Shown: positions 1 to 11,678, counted from the first letter of the stretch. The stretch is DNA of 64,000 nt from Linum tenue (GCA_946122785.1 CAMGYJ010000009.1:26571633-26635632), one strand, 5' to 3'. Translations and numbers: made by a program. The notes: generated by a model not told the origin, from the letters alone.

Positions 1-1177
1 GGGGCGACAACCAATCTTTGGTGTCTTCCTCCACCACTCCAACTTGGAAAGTTCCTTGAAGGAACCCACATAAGTCCGCCGCCTTCAAATTATTATCATG
101 GTAGTAGATGTAACTCCCACTAACGTTGCACCAAGTATTTGGTGGCACCGCCCGTCTTCTGCTTTTGTGGTCTGTCTCACCAGTGGTGTACGGTGTCGTA
201 GGTAGCGCCATCCATGATTGCTTCCGACGTTGCTCCAGCTCGTGTCGCGACGACTGTTCCCTCAGCTTTCTCGTTTCGGCAGCGTTCTCTTTCATCGTTT
301 CTTCATGCTCGTTCCTCAGCTTTTCGAGCTCGGTATCCTTTTCGTTGATCAGCCTCTGCAATGCTTCGTCCTTGTTCTTTCTTCGCTCATTTTCGAGCAC
401 TTTTGCCATCTCTTCCTCCTTCTTCGTTGTTTTACATGCTTTATCATTCTCAGTCCTTCTCAGAGTTTCTACCTCCTCCCTCAATTTTTTTAGTTCCTCG
501 TTCTGCTCTTTGCTCGGCTTTGCTCCCTCGTCTCTTTCTCTTTTTAATGCCTCCACCTCTTCATCTTTCTCCTTTCTCGCCTTTTCTATCTCTTCTTGCA
601 TTTCCTCTCTTAGCTTTCGCACTTCCTCGACCTTCTCCTTCCTCAGCTTTTGCAAGTCGTCGTCGCTCGCCCTTTTGAGCGTCTGCTGCACGCCGTCGTT
701 TTTCTTCGTCAACTGCTTTTGCACCTCGTCCTTTTCCTTTCTCGACTTTTGCAGCTCCTCCTCGTGCTTTTCGCTTGCATCCTCCATCTCCTCTTTCAAC
801 TTTCGTATTTCTCCATCTTTTTCATCCCAAAATCTTTTTGCTCTCCCAACTCAGTCATATCTTGAAAGCAGTATCCTCCAGGGCTCACCATCAAACCCGA
901 CCGAGTGAGGTGTTGGGCTAGCTTAGTGAGGGCTTCATGTCCTTCGATCTTCCCATGGCCATCGAAAAACAACAACCCGTCGTAGTACTGCTCTTCCGCC
1001 AGATCATCGTCTCCATTATTGTCACCATCGACGATGATGGTGCCAACTTCCTTCCAGTGAGCTTTTCGGATATAGGAAGGGTGAATCGTAGGGTCCCTCA
1101 ACTCACAGACTCTAAATGGTGATTTCATCAAAGGAGTTAACAAAGTGTTTGTCTGACTTGAAATCAAAGAGAACCAT
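1..1177 (-). pseudogene. Coiled-coil protein family, copy 1, broken and cut by window edge
   Basis: This is the first of three related copies (see 4040-5311 and 13765-15498). Read on the minus strand it starts at 1177 with MVLFDFKSDKHF, as the intact copies do. It has two lesions. One extra base in an A run near 1114-1116 shifts the frame about 20 codons in and creates a TAG. Near 830-840 the text jumps from the KDFG motif straight into DEKDGE, so about 130 residues present in copy 2 (from HYLRLNDLF to the mid coiled coil) are gone and the frame shifts again. The rest is a Lys/Glu-rich coiled coil, then the start of the C-terminal domain (VPPNTWCNV, matching VPQDTW of copy 3), which runs off the left edge. 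The product is not recognised. Long plus-strand ORFs here are shadows of the purine-rich repeats. Confidence 0.8.
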
Positions 1178-3649
1178 GCTAGCTAGTGGGAGCCTATAGG
1201 TTAGATAGATAGATAGATATAGATGAGAATTGAGATTGGGTGATATGTTTGTATGGTTTTTGTTTGGGTGGTATATCTTTATATAATGCTAAATGCCTAA
1301 ATGTGGCCATCTCTCACCATGAACCCACTTAACTTAGATTAATATGTGACTTGTCTAAATAAGTTTCCTGGCAATTGCATTGACTAGGAGCCAATAATTA
1401 AGTTTGAGTCATTCTTTTATTTGATGAAGAACACTATGGAGAGTCTTTGTTTATTTATAAGGAGAGTCTTTTGTCTCTTGTATTGATGAATAAATATATA
1501 AGCGAGATCGAGTCTTTGTTTAATCATAAGGAGAGTCTTTGTTTAATCATACCATTTTTCTAATTTTGGGAAAATTTTAAAAAACTGTCTAGAATCTAGA
1601 TTAACAAATAGTATGTTAATCTGTACATACGATTTGTAACCATTTACAGATAACAATAGTGCACACTATACACTATAACTATAGAATTGCTTTGATTTTC
1701 AATTAGCTGAAGTGACTAATACTACTAATCCTCACACCTTACACACTTTGCTGGAAAAAAACAAGTTAATCTTGATTCATAATCTAACTAATGATGACTA
1801 TAAACATTATGGATTTGGATGAATGTATGAAAAATTTGCGGTCGTGATAGGAAGGGGATTACGTATGGTAATTGGCGGACAGAGAAATTATATTGAGGGA
1901 TATTCTATGATAAATTTTTTTGGAAAAAGATTTAAAAAATAATATCATGCTAACTAAGAACATGGGGAAAAAATTATTATTTTCAAAAATATCCTGATGC
2001 GTTTTCATCTTTCAATAATATCATAGATTACACTCATCGTCTACATTATTCAACAAATACGGTTCAATATATATCACACCGGACAAGCATTCGCAAACTG
2101 AATGCCCATTTGTGAATAACAGAAGAAATCAGCGGGATTATTAATTAATCAAAGTCGTTAAGTATTTATATCATCACATAATTAATCATATATAATATTG
2201 AGCACAACCCTATTCTTTTCTCACAAGTTGTGGATTGTGATGTAAGGAAGTTTTCTTTTATCGAATCAAACATATATTAGTCTCAATTATCATGAATAAA
2301 TAACTTGCATCATAATAATATAACTTTGATTTGGTATCATATGTATAAGGCTCCTTGATCATCATAATATAACTTTGACATACCCAAAATTATTATTTGT
2401 GAGGGTAGTATAACATCGATTGAAAAAATCACTCATTTGATCGAGTATGTTGCTAAGGGAATCTTTACCTCTTATTTTAGAGGTGCTCTTTCGGAGGAGG
2501 ACGGATGCAAGAAGTAAGTTTAACCTTGATGCGAATGGGTGAAAAATATCTTCTGCTTTATATGATTATCAATTAAGTAAAAGATTATTAATCATTATTT
2601 ATCCACCCTTGCATCTCCATCCAGCTAGTCTGTTCACTTCTCTCTCTGTCTCTCTTATTTCTTCCTTCCACAAACTCATACTACGCTCGAAAACGCGTTT
2701 GCTGATCGATCTCTACTTTCTGAATTGAAATCGAACAGACGAACCATAGCTAATATATACTTTATTGTGGAGATGGTCGTCGGAGATTATGGTTGGAATA
2801 TTTGCTATGTTATTGCATAATAATGGCAGTATATAAAGACATCAGCACAAGTGCACAACAACCAACTACATTGATTTCTTCTATCCTTTTGAGTCTTTCA
2901 TTATTTTGGAATAAATTGAAGCAAACAATAAAAATGGATAAGTATCAATTAGGGAACAACAAACAAACAAAAAAAAAACTTGAAATTCTATTTGGTTGTG
3001 GAACTTGATTTCAATTGTCGAGACTTTATTACTGGGATTCTTTTGTTCTTCGATAAGTACTACCACGGCGACTATGGTCTCCCACCTTGCGGTTGTCCTC
3101 GGATCTAGCAATTCGCTAAAAAGATAAATAAAGGGGCAAAAACCAAATACGAACAATGACGTTATTTTTCTCTCACAAAAAAAAATGATTATAAAAAGAA
3201 AATCATAAAAATTTAACGAAATGAGAGGTAAATGAAGGAAGAACGTAACATTTTGTGTCGATGGTTCTATGACATTATGTTTTTTTTTTCATGGAGAATT
3301 AAAAAAATATTCGTTGTCTTCATATTCGAACTCGATAAAAAAAAAAGATAAATGAGGAAGCAAAAATCAAAGTAAATGAGAAATGAGACAAATATGTATG
3401 ATGTGTGACGTGTCCACTTCCAAATGAAAGAAAAATAATAAAAGAAATTTTAAAAAGAACCCTTAATAAAAATTGCTACTAAAGTTCATCTAAATTATAA
3501 AAAAATACTCTTAGAACTAGGACTTTTATATGTCAATAAAAGACAGAGAAACAGAAATTTGTAATTCCAAGAGTTATGAAATAAGTATCGATACGTAGTT
3601 GTTGGTTCTCTTGTGTGACTAAATAGAAAGAAAGAGTAGGAATGGAAAA
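1178..3649. other. AT-rich intergenic region, no gene seen
   Basis: The sequence is AT-rich with only short ORFs that show no family motif. The first 100 bases (GATA-rich, about 1200-1222) resemble the stretch upstream of copy 2 at 5390-5450, so this is probably a duplicated promoter. Short tandem repeats of a GAGAGTCTTTGTTT-type unit lie at about 1438-1552. Confidence 0.6.
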
Positions 3650-3657
3650 GCAAACAA

Positions 3658-4019
3658 TAGGGCTGATTATTTGGTCCTAATTTTGTGGGTTTATCTGAAA
3701 TCACTGTATAATCCAGACCAGAATCGGATAGCAAACAATTCAATCACATCTTCGGGCTTAGATTTGAGGTAAAAAAATTGTTTAGAATCGGATAGAAAAC
3801 CGGATAAAATAGCCCAACACCCAAAATTTAACCAACTCCTCACCTTTTGAGGTCTCAGGCCATTTTAATTTCTAAAATCAAAACCGAATTGGGACCGGAC
3901 TGGATCAAGACAGGATTATATCCAATCCAATCTTTGGTCCTTATATTCCCGAAAAGACTGGACTGAAACCGGATTAATTCGGGTCAATTTAATCGGACCG
4001 AACCGTATAGCCACTCCTA
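3658..4019. mobile_element. hAT-type MITE, 362 bp
   Basis: The element is flanked by a perfect 8-bp direct repeat GCAAACAA (3650-3657 and 4020-4027). The ends are imperfect inverted repeats: left TAGGGCTGATTATTTGGTCC; right, reversed, TAGGAGTGGCTATACGG. An 8-bp duplication with TAGG ends is the hallmark of the hAT superfamily. There is no coding capacity. The interior is rich in ACCGGAC/TCGGGT motifs, as in the large hAT element at 28780-31711. It ends 20 bases past the stop codon of coiled-coil copy 2. Confidence 0.85.
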
Positions 4020-4039
4020 GCAAACAAGCAGCAGCATTG

Positions 4040-5311
4040 TTAGTCCCGATAGAGGAAAACAAGCCTGTATTCTTCAAACAAACGAATCATGAAGAAATGT
4101 GTGTTTGTCCCCATAAAAGCGTTTAAACGGAACGGAAACCGGGCGGGACGACCGTTGTATCCAGTAGCATAGCTTTGATCATCGTCTTTGGTCCTTCTTA
4201 GAGTTTCTACTTCATCCCTCAAATTTTTTAATTCCTCATCCTGCTCTTTGCTCGCCTTTTCTCCCTCCTTCTTTTCTCTTTTCAATGCCTCTACTTCTTC
4301 ATCTTTCTCCTTTCTCCAATTTTCTACCTCCTCTTGCATTTCTTCTCTTAGCTTTCGCAGTTCCTCGGCCTTCTCCTTCCTCAGCTTTTGCAAATCATCG
4401 CTCGCCCTTCCGAGCAAGACATCTTTTTTATTCAACTGCTCTTGCAGCTCATCCTTTTCTTTTCTCGACCTTTTCAACTCTTTCTCATGCTCTTCTTCCC
4501 TCGTGTCCTCCATTTCCTCTTTCAGCTTTTGCATTTCCCCGTCTTTTTCATCTCTCAGTTTCCGTTCATCTTCTTCCAACTCGTCCCTCAGCTTCTCTAG
4601 CTCCTCGTTCTTGCCTCTCACGATCCTTCTCGACTCCTCGTATTTCTCTTTGCTGGCCCGTTCGATCATCTCTTTCAGACGCTTCTCGTTATCCCTTTCC
4701 CTCTTCGCCTTTCGAACCTCCGCGTCTTTCTTTTCAGTCGCCTCTTCCATCTCTTCTCTCATCTTTTGTAGCGCTTCTTCTTTTTCAATCGTTTCTTCGC
4801 TCACCCCACCGCTCACCATCGGTCGCTTTGATATTCCCTCCTGCCTTGGCACGGTGTATGTCAACTCCAAGCGCCGCCACGTGGTGATCCTCGCCAGGTC
4901 AACACCGTGGCTAGGCCAGTTGAAGAGATCGTTCAGTCGGAGGTAGTGAGCCCCAAAGTCTCTGTGCTCTCCCAGCCCCGTCACGTCCTGAAAGCAGTAC
5001 CCTCCGGGGCTCACCATCAAGCCCGACCGAGCGAGGTGTCGGGCTAGCTTGGTGAGGGCTTCCTGTCCCTCGATCTTCCCATGTTCATCGAAAAACAACA
5101 ACCCGTGGTGGAAGTACTTTCCTTCCGCCGACGAGTTGCCGCCTCCCTTATTGCCACCATCGACGATATCGATGGTGGCAACTTCCTTCCAGTCCGCCTT
5201 TCGGATATCGGAAGGGTGAACAGTAGGGTCGCTCAGCTCACAGACTCTAATGGTGGTTTCATCAGAGGAGGTAACGAAGTGCTTGTCCGACTTGAAATCG
5301 AAGAGAGCCAT
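4040..5311 (-). CDS. Coiled-coil protein, copy 2, internally shortened (423 aa)
   Basis: A single-exon open frame starts MALFDFKSDKHF, the start shared by all three copies. Residues 1 to about 140 form a conserved N-terminal domain (IHPSDIRKADW, HGKIEGQEALTKLA, HYLRLNDLFNWP). Residues about 165-375 are a highly charged Lys/Glu coiled coil with KxEEL-type heptads. The last 44 residues match the end of copy 3 (FFMIRLF, VFLYRD). Compared with copy 3 it has lost, in frame, about 150 residues between the coiled coil and this tail, including the tryptophan-rich part of the C-terminal domain. It may be a functional short version or a gene on its way out. I do not recognise the family or its role. 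A coiled coil suggests oligomerisation. Confidence 0.65.
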   Translation of the reverse strand: MALFDFKSDKHFVTSSDETTIRVCELSDPTVHPSDIRKADWKEVATIDIVDGGNKGGGNSSAEGKYFHHGLLFFDEHGKIEGQEALTKLARHLARSGLMVSPGGYCFQDVTGLGEHRDFGAHYLRLNDLFNWPSHGVDLARITTWRRLELTYTVPRQEGISKRPMVSGGVSEETIEKEEALQKMREEMEEATEKKDAEVRKAKRERDNEKRLKEMIERASKEKYEESRRIVRGKNEELEKLRDELEEDERKLRDEKDGEMQKLKEEMEDTREEEHEKELKRSRKEKDELQEQLNKKDVLLGRASDDLQKLRKEKAEELRKLREEMQEEVENWRKEKDEEVEALKREKKEGEKASKEQDEELKNLRDEVETLRRTKDDDQSYATGYNGRPARFPFRLNAFMGTNTHFFMIRLFEEYRLVFLYRD

Positions 5312-5901
5312 TGCAAGCTCTTCTCGATCGAGATGGAGAGAGACTAGGTGGTGCTGGAATATTTTGTAGCTAGTGAGAGAGTTGGATATTCGGGGATAGA
5401 TGGATATAAATAAGAATTGAGATGGGTGATATATATATATATAAAATGCCTCAATAACGTAAACTAATATGCAACGAATTGTCTTAAATAAAGTTTCCTG
5501 GAAATTTGCATTGATTGATTATTCTGACCGCAGCTATAGCAAATTAGCAATGACGACCGACGACAGGAGTACGTAGAAAGAAACACAAAGGATTAAGAAA
5601 GACTTTTTTTTCCTTCTCCCAAATAAAGGATTAACAAAGACTAGGAATTCTGCAGCAGGTATCGAGATCTCGACAATGGCACAAGAAGTCATCGGGTCGT
5701 TTGGAAGTTGCGATTGTTAAATAGATAACAGAAGATGATCAACTGGTAGGTGCAGGCCCTTATTCTACTGAGACTATGTAATCAAAAGCCTTTGCTTCCA
5801 CTGAACAGCAGAAGCAACATAGATAAAAATTAATTTCCCTCAAGTAGCACCAGAACCATTAACAGCATATAGCATATCGAAGCTGTGAACAGAAACTGGA
5901 T
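5312..5901. other. Intergenic: promoter side of copy 2
   Basis: The first 150 bases upstream of 5311 include a GATATATATATATATAAAA stretch (about 5428-5447) that could act as a TATA region for the minus-strand gene. The rest, up to the truncated RPB11, shows no exon. In particular the expected last RPB11 exon was looked for here and not found. Confidence 0.45.
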
Positions 5902-6473
5902 TCAGGAATTCGACATACGCCTGTTGCCGCCTCTACCCATTAAGACAAACCTTAACCTCACGAGGAAGAGAAATGAAAGGCACAATCTTTCCTCTAAATC
6001 ATCACATAACGCACTTACCCTGACAATGATTTTGTACTGCAGAGGATGAGGCAGCTTGTAGCCAGCAAACAGAACATTCTCGTCCAAGTGAAGCTGCCTG
6101 CTCAGCCATAAGGAGAAGGCAACAATGAGAGCTCAAGCAAGACAAAGTAAAATAAGAGAGAAAAGACATCAAGATTTCTACAACCCCAGAGAAAAATGAA
6201 AAGCTTACATGCGCAGTATGTTGCCGATTGTGTGCTCCTCCCTCTCTATAATGAAGGAGGCGGCATTGATGATCTTGGTGTCCCTCTCGTATGAAACCCT
6301 AGAAGAACGAACAGCAAACGAATAAGAAACGAGAGAGAAATTACAGTCAAATTAAGGGAAAATGGGGTTTTCAGGAGAGATTCGCAGAGAGAATGGAGAT
6401 GGGTATTTGAAAAAAATTACTTCTTGGTGCCTTCGGGGACGACGAATCGCTCGTAACGATCTGGTGCGTTCAT
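5902..6473 (-). pseudogene. NRPB11: RPB11-like (NRPB11) gene lacking its last exon
   Basis: RPB11 pairs with RPB3 at the assembly core of nuclear RNA polymerases II, IV and V. Three exons are readable on the minus strand: 6421-6473 (MNAPDRYERFVVPEGTK), 6209-6298 ([20 protein letters not shown]) and 6019-6097 ([20 protein letters not shown]). They join in frame with GT-AG introns and give about 74 residues, the N-terminal dimerisation half of a protein normally near 116 residues. The C-terminal exon, expected to encode the long helix beginning after IIVR, is not present down to the neighbouring gene at 5311. Reading through the intron adds an unrelated tail and stops at 5902. A functional copy probably exists elsewhere. 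Confidence 0.8.
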
Positions 6474-7202
6474 GGCTTCTGCTCTGCGAACCTTTCCGCT
6501 TCCTCTCCCTCTCTTCTTCTGCTTTGGAAGAGGGGAAAATCCTGAAACGCAAAGATGCAAGAAAATACAAAAAGCCCCTCAAAAGCCACTGAAGTTGTGA
6601 AAATTTACAACAACAAAAAAAAGCCTCCTTTGATATAAGGAGACATAGTTACAAGCTTTCCTGCTGCTCTCTTCATCTTGTGAAGATTGCCATTGTTGCA
6701 GGTGCATCAAGCTGACCTCCCTCCAAGTTCGCCTGCAACAAATATTACTCAATTCAAGTGTTCATTGCTGCAAAGTTCAAATCTTTATTCAGTTTTCCCT
6801 GGTATATAACACAGCTACTGCACCTAGCTTGGTATCAATTTAACCGTCTCACAGGTTAAAGAAGAGCTAAGTTTCTTTGATCCTTTGCTTGTTTCAAGTG
6901 CATCATTTTCTCTGTGAAGTGTGAACATTGTCACATTTGCACTCGCTAGTAAACTTACCAGCTACTTCGATATAGCATATCATGGTTCATTAGCTACTTC
7001 GATCGATGTGTTTGCATTTCCGATTTCGAAATTTTCAAGAGCTATGAATACGAAACGATCACAACACATTCTGGGGGAAATATAGATGCAGAGTGTACTG
7101 CAGAGTTCTATCCAGAAACAACATCATTGAAATTTCAGGAACTCAAAAAGGGTGACACATAACACAACCAAAGCTTTCATTCTAGAGGTTCGAAAAGCTA
7201 AC
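6474..7202. other. Intergenic between RPB11 remnant and B3 gene
   Basis: No protein motif is seen. The part at about 7075-7200 is a duplicate of 15705-15860, the 3' flank of the second B3 copy, so the gene duplication included 3' flanking sequence. Confidence 0.5.
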
Positions 7203-7665
7203 TCAATTCCTCTCAATCGTCACTTCCATCTCATCACGGGAGATGAGCTTGAATCGGCAGATATCCCCTGATTTCAGAGAGTTGTCCTCGCAGAACGCTG
7301 ACCAACCGCCACAGAATATGCCTCGTCCACGTCCACGTTCGCTTTTACTTCGTTGTTTGAAGACAAAGGACAAGTGCCATGCGCCCGTCCCATCATCACT
7401 ATAAACCATCACATTGCTATTCTCAAGCTTCATGTGTTTGAACACGAAATCAGTCGGCAGATACTGCATATTTAGTGAGAAGAAAAAAAAATGGAGAAAT
7501 CAATTTTTCTTAAGCGAAGCCTGCTTGAAAGAAGAAAAAGGAAAGGTGAATTGGGTCGATGGCAAATGAGCGAGCCTACCACTAGATGATTCTTCATGTG
7601 ATTTGGATTTATGGTAATGAAGAAGCTTGGACTGACCGAGCTTGTGGAGGTATTCCCCTCCCTGG

Positions 7666-8485
7666 GGGTCGGATACTATGCTAACCCCTAAAGGGGTAGT
7701 GATTTTCGACACCCCCTTTATGATTGGCCAATTTTATTTCCAATCATTGGCAAGTATTAATTAAACTGTTTTTTTTTTAATCTTGTAATTTGGGGTCTCT
7801 CACCCACATTGGAAAAGGAAAGAATATGGGGAATCAGAAAAAAGCTCCCCCCCCCAAATGTGCAATTAATTGCCTTTTTTTCTTCCTTTCGTCTCCTTCT
7901 CTCTCCATTTGGGCCCTCTTTCCATTTTGATTTCATTTTAACCAGAACCATCCTCTACTCTGAAACGACCAAAACCCTCCAGCGCCTTCCCCCACCACCA
8001 TCCTCCTATCTCCAGCTGCCGCCATCCTGGGATCGCCTCTGACCTACCAATGGAGTGGTACGTGTACCAGTGGAGTGATATTTGTATCATTGAAGTGGTA
8101 CTGCATTGTTGCTCCGTTATTGTTTATCATTGTTATGAAAAATATCATTGCACTGGTATTGTTCTCACTCTAACCTACCTTGTGGATTGCTCGCACCAGT
8201 GAAGTGGTACGTGTACCAGTGGAGTGGTACGTGTACCAGTGGAGTGGTACGTGTAATTAATGTACCAGTGAGAGAAATTAATTATGTAATTAATGGGGGT
8301 GATTTCGTTTTTCCCCAGATTCTTTCTCTTTTCCAATGTGGTGAGAGACCCCAAATTACAAGATTAAAAAAAATAAAAAACCAGTTTAATTAATACATGC
8401 CAATGATTGGAAATAAAATTGGCCAATCATAAAGGGGGTGTCAAAAATCACTACCCCTTTAGGGGTAGTCAGGCTAACCGAACCC
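7666..8485. mobile_element. MULE-like non-autonomous element with long TIRs, 820 bp
   Basis: It is flanked by a 10-bp direct repeat CCCTCCCTGG (7656-7665 and 8486-8495; an 11-bp repeat if the next C is counted). The uninterrupted sequence is preserved in B3 copy B near 16300. The terminal inverted repeats are about 170 bp long, from GGGT(T)CGG at the tip through AGGGGTAGTGATTTT and ATTGGCCAATTTTATTTCC to the CTCTCACC(C)ACATTGGAAAAG region. Long TIRs with a 9-11 bp duplication fit Mutator-like elements. It has no transposase. The centre carries a tandem repeat. Confidence 0.8.
8047..8265. repeat. About 20-bp tandem repeat inside the MULE
   Basis: The unit GTACCAGTGGAGTGGTACGT recurs with variation: one group at about 8047-8105 and clean copies at about 8197-8252. 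The unit borders form the palindrome GGTACGTGTACC. Confidence 0.7.
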
Positions 8486-9617
8486 CCCTCCCTGGCTTTG
8501 GCATTCCTGCATTCAATTGGGTCAATAATGAATTTCATGCAATTCTGAATTCCATACACTACATTAGACTTGGAAGAAGAAATCACATTTCAGTTTGACA
8601 AAGCTTGGAAGCTACAAAAAAAGAAAGAAATGAACCTTCAGCATGTTCAGCCATGGCTGGAATGTGTGAGGTCTCAGCCTTATCCCTACCAAACTAGCTC
8701 CTCTTACCCCTCCGTCCACCATCAGCAGTTCTCCCCTTCCCTGCAGAAATCAATGAAAGGATCACCAAACTTGTGACTCTTTCTCCCTTTTCCTAATGTT
8801 CTAAGCCGAACCTACACTCACTAGTAGCCATGAAAGTTTTCTGCTTGGCATTCTCTGCAGACCGAGGCCGGGCTGGCTGCCTCCCACCACCTCCAGCCAC
8901 AGGTGAGCCTGCGAAAACTCAGCATAAAGGCAAATCAGATAAACCCAAAACTTAAAGAGATTTATAGTGACAAGGGCAGAGTCTGTACCCCTGATCTCTT
9001 CTTCCCGCTCAGCATCTGGAAACTCCTGGTTATTTCGATTCGAACCCACATTGTGGAAGCTAGAAGCTGGACACATCACGTCCACCCCATTTGCACCAAA
9101 CATCACAAGCTTGAACCTGGAGAAGCTTTTGTACTCGAGCAGCAGATAGTTGCCATGATTGAGAGAATATCGATCTGCAAACTCCTGCCAGCCATTTCTC
9201 AGCCAAAAACCCCTGGCATCCTCGTAGAGCTCCAACTCCACCTCTGGTGGATCTCCAACAGTTGGTTCCAGAACTACCGGGTTGGTCAGATTTACCCTCC
9301 CACAGTTACGAATAAACTCCGGTGGAATCAGCTGATACATGAAAAGAACAGGCAAAAGTTTGACAGTATGTTCTACAAAACCCTAACTGGAATCTTGAAC
9401 ATGAAAAGTGAAAGGACAAAACTTTAAAGCGCTCTTACCAGTTTCTTGAGTGCCATTGTCTCCTCAGTGAGATGCTTGAGGAAATATGCCATGCTTGAGG
9501 TTGGTTTTCAAACAGCAAGAGATCTCAAACTCTGGAGGAGAAACACTTGTTGCTCTGTAGGGTTTGAAGAAGGGAAAGGAGAAGGAGAAAACTTGCTAGA
9601 GAGAGAGCTTGGTTTTC

Positions 9618-10680
9618 TTTTTTTTTTTTGGTAGAAAGACGGGCGAGACGCCCTAGTGCATAATATTAATAGAACGGGTCGTGGAAATTTCCATGACATC
9701 ATACATCAACCAATGTTCGAGGTTAGGATCGTACATCGAAACAATGTGTACCAAAAGGAAGGGAATGACCCTTGGATGCCAAAAAATCAGCAACAACATT
9801 TCTTTCCCTATACACATGGCTAATAACCACCTCCCAATCACGATTCAGGAGGTTTCCAATTTTTCCAACCAGCAAACCATGTGAATGGTTGCTGTCCTTC
9901 CAATTCTTGATAATGCTGATGGCGGTGGTGGAGTCCAGATTAAGCTCGATCTTGCGAAATCCAAGCCTCCAAGCCCTCTCAAGACCCACATCAGCACCCT
10001 TCAACTCAGCACAAGTAATAGAGCATTCACCAAGGTTGCACGCAAAAGCATCGAAACAACGTCCCAGGGAATCCCTGATCACGCCGCCTGCAGCCGCCAA
10101 ACCAGAGGCCCCCAGAACCGAACCATCCGCCTGGACTTGGTACCATCCTTCTCTTGGAGGTTTCCAGGAAAGCTCTTTCTCCACCTGAACAGAGCTTGTC
10201 ATCACCAGGCTCCTGATGATGTTTTCTTTGGCATGACGGTGTATATTGAGCCACGCATTAGCTTTGCAAATCAGACCCTCCTCCGAGTACTTCTTACCAT
10301 CAAGAGCCTCCTCGTTTCTTTGTTTCCAGACAAGCCAACACAGGATGCCAAAATCAATTCCTGTGTCGACAGCCTTAGTGTTCTTATGGATCCATTGGCT
10401 GAAAGGAGATCCATTGCCCCTGTCTTTGATCTTGCAGTTGAAATGTCGCCATAAGCCCTCCGTCTTCTTGCATTTCCTCAAGATGTGTTCCACCGTTTCT
10501 TCTTCGTTGGTACAGTGAGCGCAGCTCCCATTCTGTGTCATTTGCCGTTTCTTTCTTTCAGCTTGGTGAGAAGTCTGTTGTGTGAGACAAGCCACAGGAA
10601 GAGTTTAACTCGGTTGGGGCCGTCCCATCTCCAGAGGTCTCTCCAGTGCTCCTCCGGCCTGCCTTCAGTCGAGCCTTCTA
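9618..10680 (-). mobile_element. 5'-truncated LINE (non-LTR retrotransposon)
   Basis: On the minus strand an uninterrupted 290-residue frame (9723-10595) has a reverse-transcriptase zinc-binding region near its start (CAHCTNEEETVEHILRKC) and then a plant-type RNase H domain (QADGSVLGASGLAAAGGVIRD, CAELKGADVGLERA, LNLDSTTAI, YRERNVVADFLA). The reverse transcriptase core is missing, as expected of 5' truncation. A 13-base T run at about 9618-9631 is the poly(A) tail seen from the other strand. B3 copy B has the flanking sequence without this insert (near 17400), which shows it arrived after the duplication. Confidence 0.85.
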
Positions 10681-11678
10681 TCAGGCTGCCTAGTGCAGTT
10701 GGGGAGCAGCTTGCTTTCTCTTTCTCTTTGCAAAGAAAGGTTAAAGGAAGGATTTTGGGTGTCAGGTTTCTGCAACATCTACTTGGGGAAATTTTACCAC
10801 CGGTACCTTCATTTCCCGCTCAAATGGAGGAGATTAGGATTGCCCTTGAGTTGTCCTTAGCTTGTGTTTTTAACCATTTTTAGGATGCTAACTTTTTACC
10901 CTCACTTTTTACGACCACCAAGTTTTCAGCTTTACTCTCTTTTACCCAGGGACAGTAACTTCATTATGGTGGGTGTTAGAGTGTGTCCTTCCATTAATGC
11001 CAAAACTGAAAGGGATCGCAGCATTCGCTTTGCCACTAGCATTCTTGCATTGATGCAATGGAGATTTTAATGTTCCACAAATCAGTATTCATAGTGTTTG
11101 TGGTTTAAGGTAAAAGATATTACAACAAAATATAATTAAAGTTCAAAAAAAAAATATAAATAAAATGCTTTTGGCATATGTCGATAACTTGTTTTATATT
11201 ATCATTTGTAATGCAATGAAGTTCCTTTAGTGAAGAGCTTGCATAGCTAAGAATTGTTTGTTTTTATGGTGCATCCCTTCCCCCTTCACCGTGGTGGGGA
11301 TTTCTGAAGGTTAGAAATCTCAGACAACACAGTGAGAAAGAAGGGTAAAGTTAGTTCGCAAGATTTAGGGGATTAAAATGACCGTTTTTTATTTTTAAAA
11401 GTAGTGATAATGAGGTGGAAATTTTAAATTTATTTATTTTATTTTTTAATTGTCATGTCATATTTAACGGTCAACTATGAGAGTTGACTGGCACATCAAA
11501 CAAAGTTAAAAGAATTGGACGAAAAGTGACCAGCCATAACATGTTTTGTTAAACCTAATGACCACGAATGGAATTAAATATTTTTAGTAACTCAACATGA
11601 ACCTTTTAAGCAATGATACTATGATAGTGACCAATCATGCAATTTGCCCTTTATTGTTTTTTGTGTCATTAAATTATT
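10681..11678. other. Duplicated upstream flank of B3 copy A, then AT-rich DNA
   Basis: 10681-11070 matches 17425-17700 upstream of B3 copy B (for example GTGCAGTTGGGGAGC and CCTTCCATTAATGCCAAAAC), so it is ancestral promoter and upstream DNA. Beyond that no coding or repeat signal was recognised. Confidence 0.55.

Larger units (their letters stand above)
7203..9492 (-). pseudogene. REM-type B3-domain gene, copy A, with nonsense codon and transposon insertion
   Basis: REM/VRN1-type B3 proteins are plant nuclear DNA-binding proteins. Exon 1 (9439-9492) encodes MAYFLKHLTEETMALKKL. Exon 2 (to about 8986, 5' end probably 9382) carries the first B3 domain (LIPPEFIRNCG, GFWLRNGWQEFAD, SLNHGNYLLLEY). 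Small exons follow at about 8800-8900 and 8650-8750. The last two carry the second B3 domain (PSFFITINPNHMKNHLV joined to LPTDFVFKHMKLE, GDICRFKLISRDEMEVTIER). Two lesions make it non-functional: an in-frame TAG at 8694-8696, where copy B has CAG, and an 820-bp element (7666-8485) inside the exon that starts the second B3. The final exon is 7203-7466. Confidence 0.8.

Noticed and set aside
126..908. Long plus-strand Ser/Phe-rich ORF
   Set aside because: It is the antisense shadow of the GAG/AAG-rich coiled-coil copy 1. The same shadow appears opposite copies 2 (4188-4946) and 3 (14181-15100).
5902..6018. Alternative C-terminus of RPB11
   Set aside because: The residues after IIVR are intron readthrough past a good GTAAGT donor and match nothing in the family.
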